Source: Macrocystis pyrifera
Taxonomy: Eukaryota > Sar > Phaeophyceae > Laminariales > Laminariaceae
Direction: 5' to 3'
DNA: 64,000 nt
NCBI GenBank assembly: GCA_031763025.1
Contig: JASSKH010000016.1
Location: forward strand, 5,208,001-5,272,000
Below the pieces are notes generated by a model. The model did not search any database and had not been told where the DNA came from. It saw nothing but the letters and a program-made list of their open reading frames with translations. Of this stretch, positions 10,780 through 21,281 are shown in pieces (the first letter of the stretch is position 1; the number at the start of each line of letters is the position of its first letter). Made by a program: the position numbers and the translations under genes.

Positions 10780-11438
10780 TACATGGCGCATAGATACACC
10801 AACCAGTAGATAGTTGGCTGGTATCACAACCTACAACAGTGCTGTGTTTTCGCTGGAGTCCGCGCGGAGCTTCTTCTGTTGCAACTACTGTAAATTCTGT
10901 TTGTTTCACATACTGATTGACTGTTTTTGTGGGCGTGAGTTGTGACACTATCCACTCACTCGCACGCAGCTCGTGCAAGAGTACAAGGATCAAAGAGAGG
11001 GAGAGGTCTACGAACGCGCGGCATATATATATATATTATGCTTTGATAATAGTGCAGGTTGTCAGGTATATATATATATATAATATATCATGAGTAGCGA
11101 CGAAGAAAGTTTCAGACTCTCGCCCTGCAGTTGTTGTTCTTCTCACATCAGCTCATCGCCACAATACAATGCAGTCCGTGGACGCAGGACAGTAGGCTGC
11201 AAAATAACTCTCTCTGGAGTCAAGCTGGAATGTCGAATACCTCGGGGGAAAAAAATAATAAGCTAAGAACAATACACATACATTATTATTATTATGCTTG
11301 CCTTCCGACAATATGGCGTAGATGCCGTTCCTACACACCTCAGACAAAATGAAAATGAGGTCCGCGCACGAACGTATCAGATACATGCGGTAAGCTGTAC
11401 AAGGCACCACAGAAACCGAGAAGACCTGATAATAATAT
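10780..11438. other. No gene seen; AT microsatellites and a small retroposon end
   Basis: Two (AT)n tracts lie at 11023-11038 and 11068-11086. At 11281-11345 there is a minus-orientation copy of a short repeat (GATGCCGTTCCTA core) that ends in an ATT-type microsatellite; other copies lie at 13345-13415 (minus) and 15085-15155 (plus). Confidence 0.5.
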
Positions 11439-11667
11439 CCGTATATCCGGTCCGTTCCAGGAGGGAAGAGTGTTTTATGGCTTAGATTGGGTAGGCGATC
11501 GGTTAACCTTTTACCAGTACGTAGCCTAATAAGACCTTAACAAGTGGCGTCTTCGGCTCAGGATGCCACGAGACCGTTGGGCTACGCACTGGTAAAAGGT
11601 AAACCGATCGCCTACCCAATCTAAGCCATAAAACACTCTTCCCTCCTGGAACGGACCGGATATACGG
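11439..11667. repeat. Long hairpin: inverted 88-bp arms around TRIM LTR
   Basis: Positions 11439-11526 and 11580-11667 are inverted copies with only a few mismatches, around a 53-base loop. Each arm contains most of a short LTR of the type seen at 58978-59050 (TGTTTTATGGCTTAG...). The loop has its own small foldback (GTGGC...GCCAC). Confidence 0.85.
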
Positions 11668-11975
11668 GTCGACGCGTGACACCAACACGCGGTTCCAATT
11701 TCTGGGGATCCACAAGGACGTATTTTTCAGATTCTTGACATGAGGAAATTTATTTGTCTTGTGATTTCATGGTGGACGTGAGATTCGAACTCACGACCAA
11801 CGACCCATGTCCTGCCGATGACGCCATTTGTTAGGATCATGAGGGCGGGACAGTTTGTATCCCTGGACAGGTTTGCCTATTAAGTCGGTACTCGTTGGTA
11901 CTCACGTGTGATGCTTGCTTTGAGATAGAAGAAGAGCAGTTTTATTCATTTCATGCACGCGGATACTGAGACCAA
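11668..11975 (-). repeat. TRIM/gypsy internal piece plus truncated LTR, minus strand
   Basis: Read on the minus strand, 11829-11975 is the right part of the gypsy-family LTR ending GATCCTAACA. It is followed directly by AATGGCGTCATCGGCAGGAC, a primer-site-like TGG start, and by GTGAGTTCGAATCTCAC, a tRNA T-arm look-alike ending in CCACCA. The same internal sequence follows the short LTR at 59050. This links the 280-bp LTR family and the TRIM-like element. Confidence 0.7.
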
Positions 11976-11984
11976 GCAAGGGGG

Positions 11985-12210
11985 GGAGGCGATGGCTTTC
12001 ATTGACGATTTCTTCCTGCCCCTTAAGGCTACTGGTAGGTATTTCTTTCATTTTTTTTTACGTACTTTGCCGGCTTCGTTGCCTTGCCGTTCAGAGGTGT
12101 GAGAGTGGATTTTGAGTAGCCGCATCTTCGACTCAAGTTCTAGTTCGTGGAATCGGGGTTTCCATGAATTTCCCTTAATTCTGCATATACGGCTCATCAG
12201 AGTGGGCTAG
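11985..12210 (+). repeat. Gypsy 3' internal fragment, second copy
   Basis: It is near-identical to 10275-10498, including GATTTCTTCCTGCCCCTTAA and the purine-rich stretch before the LTR. It is truncated on its left, where it abuts the minus-strand LTR fragment head to head. Confidence 0.8.
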
Positions 12211-12484
12211 TGTTATGATATTGCTTTGTATGAAGATTGAAAACCCGGTAATTACTTGAGTTCAGGCACTGGGATCGTATTTGGAATACTTAGAAGGCGT
12301 ATCTTAGGTGGAAAACCAGAGGTTTTCCAGAGGGGCACGAGCTTGATCTCAGTCTCCACGAAAGGAATAAAACTGCTCTTCTTCTATCCCTAAGCAAGCA
12401 ACACACGTGAATACCAACCGAGTACCGACGTCACAGGCAAACCTGTCCAGGGATACAAAGTGTTCCGTCCGCATGATCTTAACA
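12211..12484 (+). repeat. Gypsy-family LTR, second copy
   Basis: It is 274 bp, starting TGTTATGATATTG and ending GATCTTAACA. It contains the family GGAATAAAAC polyadenylation signal region. It follows an internal fragment directly, so it is a 3' LTR and not a solo LTR. Confidence 0.88.
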
Positions 12485-12536
12485 CCCACAAGAAAAAGAC
12501 AGCATGAGAAAAAAAATAACTCGACGAAGAAAATCG

Positions 12537-12663
12537 ATCGAAATCGAAATCGAAATCGAAAAATCGAAAAGGGAAAAGAGAGAGAAAAAAAGAAAAAGAC
12601 AAAATCAAGCAAGAAAGCAAGCAAAAAAGCAAGAAATAAATCAAGAAAGGGAAAACACGTTGT
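12537..12663. repeat. A-rich microsatellites
   Basis: Repeats of GAAATC (12537-12562) are followed by A-rich AAGCAAGCAA-type sequence. Frames through it encode only Lys/Arg/Glu runs and are not genes. Confidence 0.6.
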
Positions 12664-12746
12664 CAAATAGCAATCGACACGTACACTAGGTACGGCCGTA
12701 TCAACCTCCTCCAGGAAGAGCGTGTAGAAATATACCTGGCAGTCAG

Positions 12747-12845
12747 TACTTCTAGGACTGCAGTCAGCCCCGCTTGGGGACAAAGCTGTCAAATTCTAAG
12801 TATTGTCCCCAAATCGGGACTGCAGTCGTAACAGTCCTAAAAGTA
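12747..12845. mobile_element. MITE family 2, copy a
   Basis: Terminal arms read TCTAGGACTGCAGTCAGCCC at the left and GGGACTGCAGTCG...CCTAAAAG at the right, with GGGGACAAA and TTGTCCCC inside. Foldback, about 95 bp, non-coding. Confidence 0.7.
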
Positions 12846-13042
12846 TATCACCCTGCTGACTGAGTGCGTGTCGTGCACCCCCTTCGTTTGCAATTCGAGC
12901 TTTCAACGCATCCCCTACTTCACCCGCACCACTAGTGACTGCTCACCACAGCCCAGGCTGCTACGTGTGGCCGATGCAACAATCATCACTTGACTTCGTA
13001 CAAACTCGCGTGCCACGGAAACGGCGGCCACAATGGGGATGG

Positions 13043-13320
13043 TGTTAAGATATTGTCTTGTATGAGAATGAAAGCCCGGTAACTACCTGGGTTCAGTCAC
13101 TGGGAACGTATTTGTAGTACTTGGAAGGCGTATCTTAGATGGAAAACCAGGGGTTTTCCAGAGGAGCATGAGCTTGGTCTCAGTCTCCGCGTGCACGAAA
13201 GGAATAAAACTACTCTTCTTCTGTAGCTAAGCAAACAACACATGTGAGTACAATGTTTACCGACTTAAAAGGCAGACCTGTCCAGGGATACAAAGGGTCC
13301 CGCAACCCTTGATCCTAACA
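13043..13320 (+). repeat. Solo LTR of the gypsy family
   Basis: It is 278 bp, from TGTTAAGATATTG to GATCCTAACA, and is flanked by the 4-bp direct repeat ATGG at 13039-13042 and 13321-13324. TG...CA ends, TAACA termini and a short duplication are the marks of LTR insertion followed by recombination between LTRs. GGAATAAAAC inside is the probable polyadenylation signal. Confidence 0.93.
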
Positions 13321-13344
13321 ATGGAACGTTGATGAGGAATATGA

Positions 13345-13858
13345 TATACTATTATTTATTATTATTATGATTGTGTCTTCCGACTATATAGCGTAGATGC
13401 CGTTCCTATATAAACCGAATATCCTTCCGTAAATCCGTAGTATCCCTCAAACGCGGAGTGAGCTTGTACACAAAGTATTCGCGACTAAGAGTATATACGA
13501 GAGCGGGCGAAAACACTGAGTGAGGTTGAACACGAGGCACTGAAGTAACTAAAAAAAGCGGAAAAAAAATCCGAAGCGGTCGCGGAAAGTATCGGCACAA
13601 CAGCAAAAACACACTTCGCGTACCCATGTGTATATATGTATGGAAATCGGCACACAGATCGGAGTGGACGTACTTTAAGAAGTTTGTAACCCAACAGAGC
13701 AGAGAAATCACGTCGAACTCGATACGTGGAAAGTGCCTGATCTGTTGCAGGCGCGTCTCCACCAATAAAAATGTGCCCGTTGTTGCACAGAGTCCACTAC
13801 CACGGCTACCGTACCGTTGAATACATACACACCTTCATATCATTCGGACTAACAGCAG
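13345..13858. other. Small retroposon end, then no gene seen
   Basis: Positions 13345-13415 are a minus-orientation copy of the short GATGCCGTTCCTA repeat with ATT-type tail. The rest carries only short frames without coding character. Confidence 0.45.
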
Positions 13859-13970
13859 TATTACAGGGGTCCATGGGTAATAGGACCTATGGTATAGATA
13901 AAAACCTATATATTTACCTATTTTTACTAACAATATTTGGTCCTATTTACTATGCCTCCCCGAAATAGTA
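13859..13970. mobile_element. MITE family 1, copy c
   Basis: The left arm is of the GGGGTCCATGGGTAATAGGACC type and the right arm is TCCTATTTACTATGCCTCCC, with flanking TA on each side. It has the typical ~110-bp foldback core. Confidence 0.85.
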
Positions 13971-14119
13971 ACAACGGTAAATTTGATAGTATGACAGAGG
14001 GTATAGGCTGGATACCGGATAACAAAAAGGGCGGTATGCGGCTGGCCCGACTACTACTACAACCTGTGACGCAGGTCGAGCCAGACGCGTGCAGTTACTC
14101 AGAGTTTTGTGTCTCATCT

Positions 14120-14750
14120 TGACAATTCCCACTTTCCTGGTTCTCAGAGGGTTCTGAGAGCAGTCCCACTTTCCTGGTTCTCAGAGGGTTCTGAGAGCAG
14201 GGGGTGTGTATAAGTTAATTGTTTGGCGCGTTTCATCGGAAACACGCCTCCTCGACAATAGAAGGGATACGGGATACATACCATGAATACCATGACACAA
14301 GCCCACCTTGAAGGGCTGCATGTGCAGATGTATAGAAATCAGAAGGGTACAAAATCCATCTAGAAAATTCTGAGAAATGGATCGAATGCACGGCGCGTCA
14401 CAACCCACTCTCACACCTCTACTTGCAGCGCGAGGCGAAAGCCGGTTAAACCAATACAAATCTGCATCCAATAGGAAGCAGGTCGCGAAAGGGACTCGAG
14501 GAATCGGGAGATACGCGACGTGCAGCGTGGCAAGAAAAGGGTCGCGAAGAAAAGCAACGATGAAAACAGCTCGGGACGATACTCACATTGATGGCTTATC
14601 CTGATGATTTCCACTTTCTTGGGTCTCATAGAGTTCTGAGAGCAGGAGTGTTGCATATATTGTATATTGTTTGTTTGGCGCGTTTCATCAGAAACACGCC
14701 TCCTCGACAAATAGTGGGGAAACGGGATACGATGAATAGCATGACATGAA
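14120..14750. repeat. Two copies of a hairpin-bearing repeat; 37-bp tandem pair
   Basis: A 37-bp unit (CACTTTCCTGGTTCTCAGAG...) stands twice in tandem at about 14127-14200. The block with GGCGCGTTTCATCGGAAACACGCC-type foldback (stem GGCGCGTTTC / GAAACACGCC) at 14223-14260 recurs with its flanks at about 14603-14735. No coding sequence is seen. Confidence 0.7.
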
Positions 14751-14954
14751 TCTATGCCTTAATAATACGCATGCTACGTACGTAATATGTACCTGGTATG
14801 TATACTTACTCGTGCGGTAAGCGTGACCTAGGCCCTAGACGTGTTTAATGTTATTCTCTATGATACGGCACAATGGACGGATGTATATATCGAATTGTAT
14901 GTATAGGGATCTACTTGAAGTACGTACAGTACCGGACATCCAGTACGTGGGAAA

Positions 14955-15178
14955 ACGATCAATGGAACGTCCATGAGGAATAGAATATACTATACTGGTA
15001 GCTAAAATGAAATGTTGTGGGGAATGGGAATTTGGAAACGACAGGCAGAGAAGTGTATGGGGGATACTACTGATTCAAGGAAGGATACTTGGTTTATATA
15101 GGAACGGCATCTACGCTATTTTGTCAGAAGGCAAGCATAATAATAATAATAAGAAGAAGAAGAAGAAGAAGAAGAAGA
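14955..15178 (+). repeat. Short retroposon with TAA-type microsatellite tail
   Basis: The stretch ends TTTATATAGGAACGGCATCT, then a tail of (ATA)n and (AGA)n at 15138-15178. The related minus copies at 11281-11345 and 13321-13415 share body and AT-rich tail. A non-LTR retroposon end is the likely origin. Confidence 0.55.
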
Positions 15179-15239
15179 ACGAGGCTGAAAATAACTGGAA
15201 CATAAGAAAATCGGGAGTCGTCGTCCTGAAATTAAAGTA

Positions 15240-17340
15240 GAACGCACCGGTCACTCTCAAATAAGAAAGCCAGCCTGGGCCAGCTTTCCTGTTTCCTACT
15301 ACAGTAGGTGTCCTGTAGCCTGTAGTACTGTACTATTGTGAGAGTGATGAGTCTCACATTTGTTTTAGTCTGTTCCCGTGCGCGCGGGATCACGAACGAA
15401 CGAATGACTGCACACACAAACGAACGAAACAACAACGATAACAACAACAGATGATGTAGCAAATAGCAGAGCAGTACGAAGTGGTTTGGAACTCGCGGTG
15501 TATGATATCATACAGGTATGAAAATAGAAGAACGCAGGAGGCCTTGTCTATGAATTCATCGTTATGACGTTCTCGCATTGATAAGCACACACCTGATGCC
15601 TGGTAGGCGTTACTGCAGTAGACTTCGCCGAGAAAGTATTGAATTCTCACATCACCGCCGTTCCGGCACAATTTCCGTGAGACAAAAGAAACGACTCACG
15701 CTCATATGCAAACCAAATAAAAAAAGGAAAAAAAAAAAAGTCTACCCGGCCTGACGACTGCTCGCTCGTGTACGCACGTCGAAGGGCCACCTCACGCGCA
15801 TACGCCCCTCCCCCCTCCCAAAAAATGCCAAAAAGTGCACCCTGTCTCATGATCTACTGATCACTTGTTCCGCACGCACGCACCCAGGAGAAAAGTCTCA
15901 CGCTTACACGCCCCTTTCCCACAGAAAACAACGCAATCGATCTACCGCGCCTAATGGTTTCATTGTTCCCTGGCGCACGCAAGCACAAACTGCACAAAAC
16001 TGCTCCAGTTCTTCCTTCCGAAAAAGCCAAACATCCCAATAAATAGGAATCCCGAGCCAAGCATCTCTTCATACAAGAGCGTTCAGCAAGTTCGTTAACC
16101 TCGATCTAATAGACCGATTATAAATTATGGAGTGGTTGAACATCCATATGGAACACCATCTACAACCTTCGCTTGGTGCAGCCCAACATGAAGAGAAAAC
16201 TGCGCTTGTCTTGTGTATGGAACCCGAACCGAACACCACCTTGTATTACAGAGGGAGCCCGACCGATCGAAGGCCACGTTCTCTATCGGTCGGCAGCGTA
16301 CAGCACTCACAAACCAGGAAACGCGGGCACAAAACACGGGCACGCCTACACCCTCCCACCAACACCAGTGTGTACGTACAGTAGTGTGCGGTAGACTACT
16401 ACTACTGTCAATCCGCGCAGAACAAACGCCGCGTTCACGGTGGGGGTGAATTACTTCAAAGCCCGTGCGGAGCGTTTCGGTGCGAACGACGCGGACAAAA
16501 GAGCGGCCTCTCCGTGTACAGATGGCCGCGCAACTGGCGCGTAGACACACGGCGGAAGCCCCGCAAGAGAGCCCTCCGCTTCAAGAAGGGAGACCCTCCG
16601 GCAAAACTGGAGACCCTCCGGCAAAACAAACTGCACTCTCACATTTTCCAGTCGAAACAACACGCTTGGAGTATAGCATGGGACAAATTTCTGCAGTGCA
16701 TACATAAGTACCAAGTACAAGGGTCAGCTAACCTCGAAATGATCTGCAAAACATATCCATCCCGACGCATGCTGTAACGCGATGTAGCGGGAGAACCTAA
16801 TTTTTCTGAGCCTCCCTCCTCGCGTAAAGGAGCGCTCCATTTATTAGCAGTAAATCACCCACTATTGATGCTTGAGAAAATAATAAGTAAGCTTAATCCC
16901 ATGAGCAATCCCATGACCTGCGTATGTAGGCGCTGACGAAAGTATAGTGCAAGACAAATGGGATAAATTGGATAAGGCATGCCTTGTAAGGCACACGCCT
17001 TATTGGGGAGTTCCTCATATGAGGAGATCCGTCAGTCACGAACATGGCCTTGTAAGGCAAAAAAATGTACAGTACCCCGATCGTAGCACGCGTTTCCCGC
17101 ACTAACTTCAAGTATTCTGTATCTCCAACAGAAGCGTGCGTTTGTTCGTAAAGGGGAAAAGACTGCTGCGCTGTGCCGACGACTCCGATTTTCCTCGTGG
17201 CATTTCTGTCTCTCGACTTCCGCGCAGAATTTCATATTTTCTCTCTCGCCGCCGCCGCCAGACAGGACACACAGCAGACAGCCAGAAACGGCCTCGCCCA
17301 ATAAGCGGCAACGTTTACGGCGTGTGGTTACGCGCGGAAA
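15240..17340. other. No gene recognised
   Basis: Short frames occur on both strands without domains. A 19- to 20-bp unit GGAGACCCTCCGGCAAAAC stands in tandem twice at about 16590-16627. Sequence composition is less repeat-like than elsewhere, so small undetected exons cannot be excluded. Confidence 0.35.
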
Positions 17341-17346
17341 TCTGGC

Positions 17347-17550
17347 TCATAGTTCAGTCGGGAAGGTGATGATAGCGGGGTCGTCCAGGATGCCGGGGTT
17401 AATTCGGACGAATCCAGCGATGGCCACTGAGGTGTTGAAGGAGAAACGGACGCGGGAATAGCAAAACGCGGGAGGGGCGCCGAAAAGAAGTAGTTTTGTT
17501 AGAACCGAGCAGGCGAGAACCACCTGCGGCTTTACGAGTATTGATGGCAT
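17347..17550 (-). CDS. Small ORF with signal-peptide-like start, unrecognised
   Basis: The frame encodes 67 residues from an ATG at 17550. The N-terminus has a Lys and then a hydrophobic stretch (VVLACSVLTKLLLFGAPPAF), the look of a signal peptide or membrane anchor; the rest includes FNTSVAIAGFVRINPGILDD. Codons look protein-like and the ORF lies on the same strand as the candidate gene upstream (18068-18713). It may be a complete small secreted or membrane protein or a first exon whose donor I cannot place. No family is recognised. Confidence 0.35.
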   Translation of the reverse strand: MPSILVKPQVVLACSVLTKLLLFGAPPAFCYSRVRFSFNTSVAIAGFVRINPGILDDPAIITFPTEL

Positions 17551-18067
17551 GATGACGCTTCGTGTTTAGTTATGCTTTTAACCCTTTAAGAACCGCACCC
17601 ACCTTTTTGAGCCACGTTCTTGAAGACAAGCTACTTGTAAACAGTGAAGGAAAACCTTTTTTTCGCAGTGTTCAGCGAAACGGTAAACGAAGCTCACCCA
17701 CCTGACGAGACGATCGCCGCCGCTATGCGATAGAAGTCCCCCTCTAGGGTATATACAGACAGGGGAGACAACAATAGCGTTGACAGCCCTGGCCACGGCG
17801 TTTCGCCAAGATCGACCAACGACTGTAGCGAGCGCCGATGCGAGTCAGGGGGTCGCCAAGGTATTGTGAAGAATGCATACCCTGGCATAGCGTGTACAGT
17901 AGTAGTAGCGGTATCGGCTCTCTCATAAAAAATCGGGGTCCTGGCCCAGGCTATGCTCTTATTCGAGAAAAGGTGTGTTCCACACTAACTTTAGCTCAAC
18001 CGCTCTCGAAATTCTTACGAGTATTTCCCTGGAACTGTCTTACGCTGAGTTTCTTGTGGGCCCTTTC

Positions 18068-18141
18068 TTATGGCACGCTTTGTGAGAGGGCCGGTAGTAT
18101 TTTATTTACATCAGTAAATTCAAGATCGCCCCTGTCGTCTT
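18068..18141 (-). CDS. Candidate last exon of a small host gene
   Basis: It follows an acceptor (GCGGTACACCAG|A, AG at 18143-18142). Joined in phase to the exon at 18578-18713, it reads E-DDRGDLEFTDVNKILPALSQ and ends SVP with TAA at 18070-18068. The in-phase join and sensible composition support it. The intron between is the AACCA/AAGC-type low-complexity region. Another exon may lie between them. Confidence 0.42.
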
Positions 18142-18577
18142 CTGGTGTACCGCAAAACATGACCAAAGAATAAACAAGCAAGCAAGCAAGCAATTCAAGC
18201 GAAGCCACACCACCAAAACAAGCTACACAATTTCAAACACAACAAGCAAAATAAGCACATCAACCAAAGCAAAACAAGCGTAACAAACAACGGTAACGAC
18301 CAAGCCCATTACAAACACCCGGACAAACACGCAAACCAATCACGCAAAAACGAGCAAAGGAAACCAAGCCGAACAAAACAAGCCCAACCGAACCAAACCA
18401 AACCACACTAAACACACCATACCGAATCATACCAAACCAAATTGAACGAAACCGAACCAAACCAAGCCAAACCAAACCGAACCGAACCAAACCAAACCAA
18501 GAAAAGGCAAGGGGGCGAAAACAAAAACAAGAAGCACGGAGCATACGATACTGCTGCTCTTGTGCACCACCACGTAC
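18142..18577 (-). repeat. Low-complexity, strand-asymmetric probable intron
   Basis: On the plus strand the sequence is built from AACCA, AAGC and ACAAG-type units and is almost free of T. The minus strand is correspondingly GGTTTGGTTTGG-like. It lies between two exons that join in phase, so it is best read as an intron with a biased simple repeat. Confidence 0.55.
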
Positions 18578-18713
18578 CTATTACGATGGATATGACGAGG
18601 ATCCAGTTCTGCTTGTACGGGTTGACTATCTCCGCCTTCATCTTGGACTGGGCAAACTGGTCGGCCGCGGGAGCCTTCGCCCTCGCTTCTTTTCTAGCGG
18701 CTTTCGCGTCGAC
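18578..18713 (-). CDS. Candidate internal exon, small protein with a hydrophobic segment
   Basis: The 136-nt stretch is bounded by an acceptor (TTGTTACCAG|G, AG at 18715-18714) and a donor (G|GTACGT, GT at 18577-18576). It encodes a Lys/Ala-rich helix (DAKAARKEARAKAPAADQFA) followed by MKAEIVNPYKQNWILVISIV, a likely start of a membrane segment. Composition is clearly protein-like. It continues in phase into 18068-18141. The first exon, upstream of the G run at 18890-18933, is not identified. No family is recognised; a small single-pass membrane protein is an inference. Confidence 0.5.
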
Positions 18714-18887
18714 CTGGTAACAACGACAGGGACACGCGGACCAACGCCACGGACGATAGAGGGGAGAGGGGGTCATTTGGGGCCCACTAAACTTTGACGG
18801 ATAGGGTTTCTCGCGACCTCCGCGTCTAACCTGGCAAGGACAAATCGATAAGCACCCGGAGGGACACCACGGATAGCAGCATCAATA

Positions 18888-18934
18888 GGGGGGGGGGGGG
18901 TGGGGGGGGTGGGTGGGGGGGGGGGGGGGGGGGG
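18888..18934. repeat. Interrupted poly-G tract
   Basis: The tract is about 45 bases of G with a few T interruptions. On this strand it can form G-quadruplexes. Similar G or C runs lie at 19801-19824, 20140-20164, 60875-60920, 60977-60994 and 63327-63354. Confidence 0.9.
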
Positions 18935-19209
18935 TACTCATTTGTTGCTTGCCTTAGTCATTTGACCATTGACCTTGCATGGGAGGGGTGTTTCACAACC
19001 CGAGACTGAACCTCGCTGTGACTATTGCGTACCGGCACTCGTACTTCGTTGCACAACCCAGCGGGTGCTCAACGTAATTCGACACCGCTCCTGGGGCGGA
19101 AGGGTGTGATGGCGCGCGCAAGCCGCACAGAGCAGTGGGCACCTAGTCGGATCGTTCCGGAGGCGTGGTATCAAAGCCAACCGGCCATGCCGCTAACAAA
19201 TGTCACCAC

Positions 19210-19318
19210 TATTACGGGGGTCCGTAGTTAATAGGACCTATGGTATACATAAAAACCTATATATTTGCCTATTTTTACTAGCAATATTTGGTCCTGTTTA
19301 CTATGGTCCCCCGTAATA
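19210..19318. mobile_element. MITE family 1, copy d
   Basis: It has a left arm GGGGGTCCGTAGTTAATAGG and a right arm TCCTGTTTACTATGGTCCCC, bounded by TATTAC and GTAATA. The two arms belong to the two different tip variants of the family. Confidence 0.88.
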
Positions 19319-19419
19319 GTTTTTGTTCAAGTTTACGGTGCGCTGTACAAACATCACCGAGAACGAGAGGAGGAAGCGGATTGAGCGGCGACGTACAGAA
19401 TTACAGCCTCGCACAATGT

Positions 19420-19665
19420 CGGACAGACCACTGGTCCCCGCGTCATGATGTAGACCTTTCAGGGCAGATAATTTTCCTGATTTTGCACGATCTAGCTCAT
19501 GTTCCCGAGTTGGTGCCCGCAAACTCCGCATAACCCAGCACACCTTTTATTCGTTGGACCAATACTACACAGGCCCTGTCCAACATCTCATGAAGGCAGG
19601 TGAGGAACTACCATGGTACAGTAGTTACATGATCTACAGCAGATGATCTACAGTAGATCGTGATT
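19420..19665. repeat. Non-coding repeat related to 33770-34015
   Basis: Shared features with 33770-34015 are GTAGACCTTTCAGGGCAGAT, a degenerate GATC-rich middle, CATCTCATGAAGGCAG and an end with GATCTACAGTAGATC. No open frame of interest is present. Confidence 0.5.
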
Positions 19666-19794
19666 ATTTCTGACGTGTGCGGGCGGACCTTCGCCATTAT
19701 GATGCAAAGCAGGGTCGAGCGATCGAGCACGACCAACGCACGAATCAACTCAACCAGCAATTCCAACACAGCAGTGGTGCCACGTCAACTGTTT

Positions 19795-20545
19795 TCCTCT
19801 GGGGGGGGGGGGGGGGGGGGGGGGCGAAGTACAAGATCACCTCGCGGTAGTCGATCCAGTAGTCCTCCCCCCTCAGGACGCTCTCCCGGTCGGTCTTGGT
19901 CACGAGAGGGCGGAACTCGCCCTCCTCCTCGCCGGTTGTCCTGCCACGTAAGGAGGCCGATTCAGGAGGGGGGAAGGGAGGGAGGGAGGGGAAGGCAGAA
20001 ACCTCAAAATACGACAAGTACATTTCTGCCCTCTACAACAGACACCGCGGCGGGAGCTGTGACGAGGAGACGGAACTCGCCCTCCTCCTCGCGACTCATA
20101 TTTCTTGCCTTGCCACGTAAGACGGTCCAATTCCGGGAGGGGGGGGGGGGGGGGGGGGGGGGGGTGGTATTTTACGGCATGACACAAAAACTGACGAAAA
20201 TCATCGTTCTGTCATCTACAGCAGACAGCGACGAGCATAGTTCTGTCGTCTACGAAAGACAGCGACAATGACCGTTCTGCCTTCTACGACAGACACCGTG
20301 GCGGGAGCAGACACAAGGCGGCGGAACTCGACCTCCTCAATCCTCGCCGATGATTCTGCCACAGAAGCCGGAGAGTTTGAGGATGGGGGGGAAGGGTGTG
20401 ATACTGTGGAAACCCCAGACGACTTACCACTGCCATCAGTCTGTTCTCTACGACAGAGACAGCGACAACCATGGTTCTGCCTTCTACGACGGACAGCATG
20501 ACAGTAGGTAGTACCAGCCACGAGGGGACGGAATTTTGCCCTGCT
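19795..20545. repeat. Degenerate tandem array of about 185-bp units
   Basis: At least three units share CGGAACTCGCCCTCCTCCTC, a following CTGCCACGTAAG, and a G run (19801, 20140, 20384). A shorter motif TTCTGTCGTCTACGACAGACA recurs between them. Frames through the array on both strands reflect the repetition and are not taken as genes. Confidence 0.7.
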
Positions 20546-20787
20546 TTAATTTCTTTTTATGCATGTTTTAATGCTCCGACTGGTAAAAACTACTGCTCTG
20601 GACGTAAACACAAAGACCTCTGAGACATTAATATGAAGACGAATCGGTCCTTATATTGACAGACACCCAGAGTGGTCAAGCTCAACTTCATTACAATGCA
20701 GTATCTCTGTACGGAAGACAATAATACGAAAATAAATTCCGAAATGAAACAGAACACACAAGACGCAAGGATATCAGAAAGCTGCTG

Positions 20788-20915
20788 GACGGAAAGCGTA
20801 CGTACTCAGGACGGACAGATAGCTGCTGCACGGACGAAGCAACGCGAAGGAGAGGAAGATACCGGCACGATGACGGCGGGGAGCGGAAAGGAAGCAAAGG
20901 GGGAGACAAGGTGGC
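20788..20915 (+). repeat. Dispersed repeat, paired with 25836-25955
   Basis: The sequence (CGGAAAGCGTACGTACTCAG start) recurs inverted at 25836-25955 with moderate divergence. It is non-coding and lies beside LINE 3' fragments in both places, so it may be another part of the LINE 3' region. Confidence 0.55.
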
Positions 20916-20959
20916 GGTTTCTGTTTATGGCAGCATTGTGTTTAGTTTCATTGTGTATT

Positions 20960-21268
20960 TTGAATTGTCTGTCGCGTCTCCTCCCGGGGAGCACGACACT
21001 TATTTGTTTCTTTTTTTCTCTGATTCTCTCTGTTTTCGTCTGTCGCTATTTTCTCTCAAGAATTGCTGGCGTGTGTTGTTTGTTGTACTTTTCGTATCCA
21101 GTACGACGGCGATGGCATTGCGTTGTCTACTCTCCTGCAGCTGCATCACAACGTAGTATTTATGTATCGTGGTTTTGTGGCCACAGAGCTTGTATCCTTC
21201 TAGGATTGAAGAATCGATACGGACACTGGTTGTGCTGCATGTCGGCGAGTAGAAAAAACGGTTTAGAG
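20960..21268 (+). repeat. LINE 3' end, 5'-truncated (plus)
   Basis: It matches the 3' UTR of the LINE at 22037-25118, from the GGGGAGCACGACA block through GATTGAAGAATCG and ACGGACACTGGTTGTGCTG to AAACGGTTT. The last bases (ATGTGAAGAACAC) are missing, where the foldback element at 21282 begins. Confidence 0.75.
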
Positions 21269-21281
21269 CCGTCCCGAACGG

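Noticed and set aside
18260..18544. Minus-strand frame rich in FGLVWFGSV-type repeats
   Set aside because: It is the translation of the simple repeat in the presumed intron and is not a membrane protein gene.
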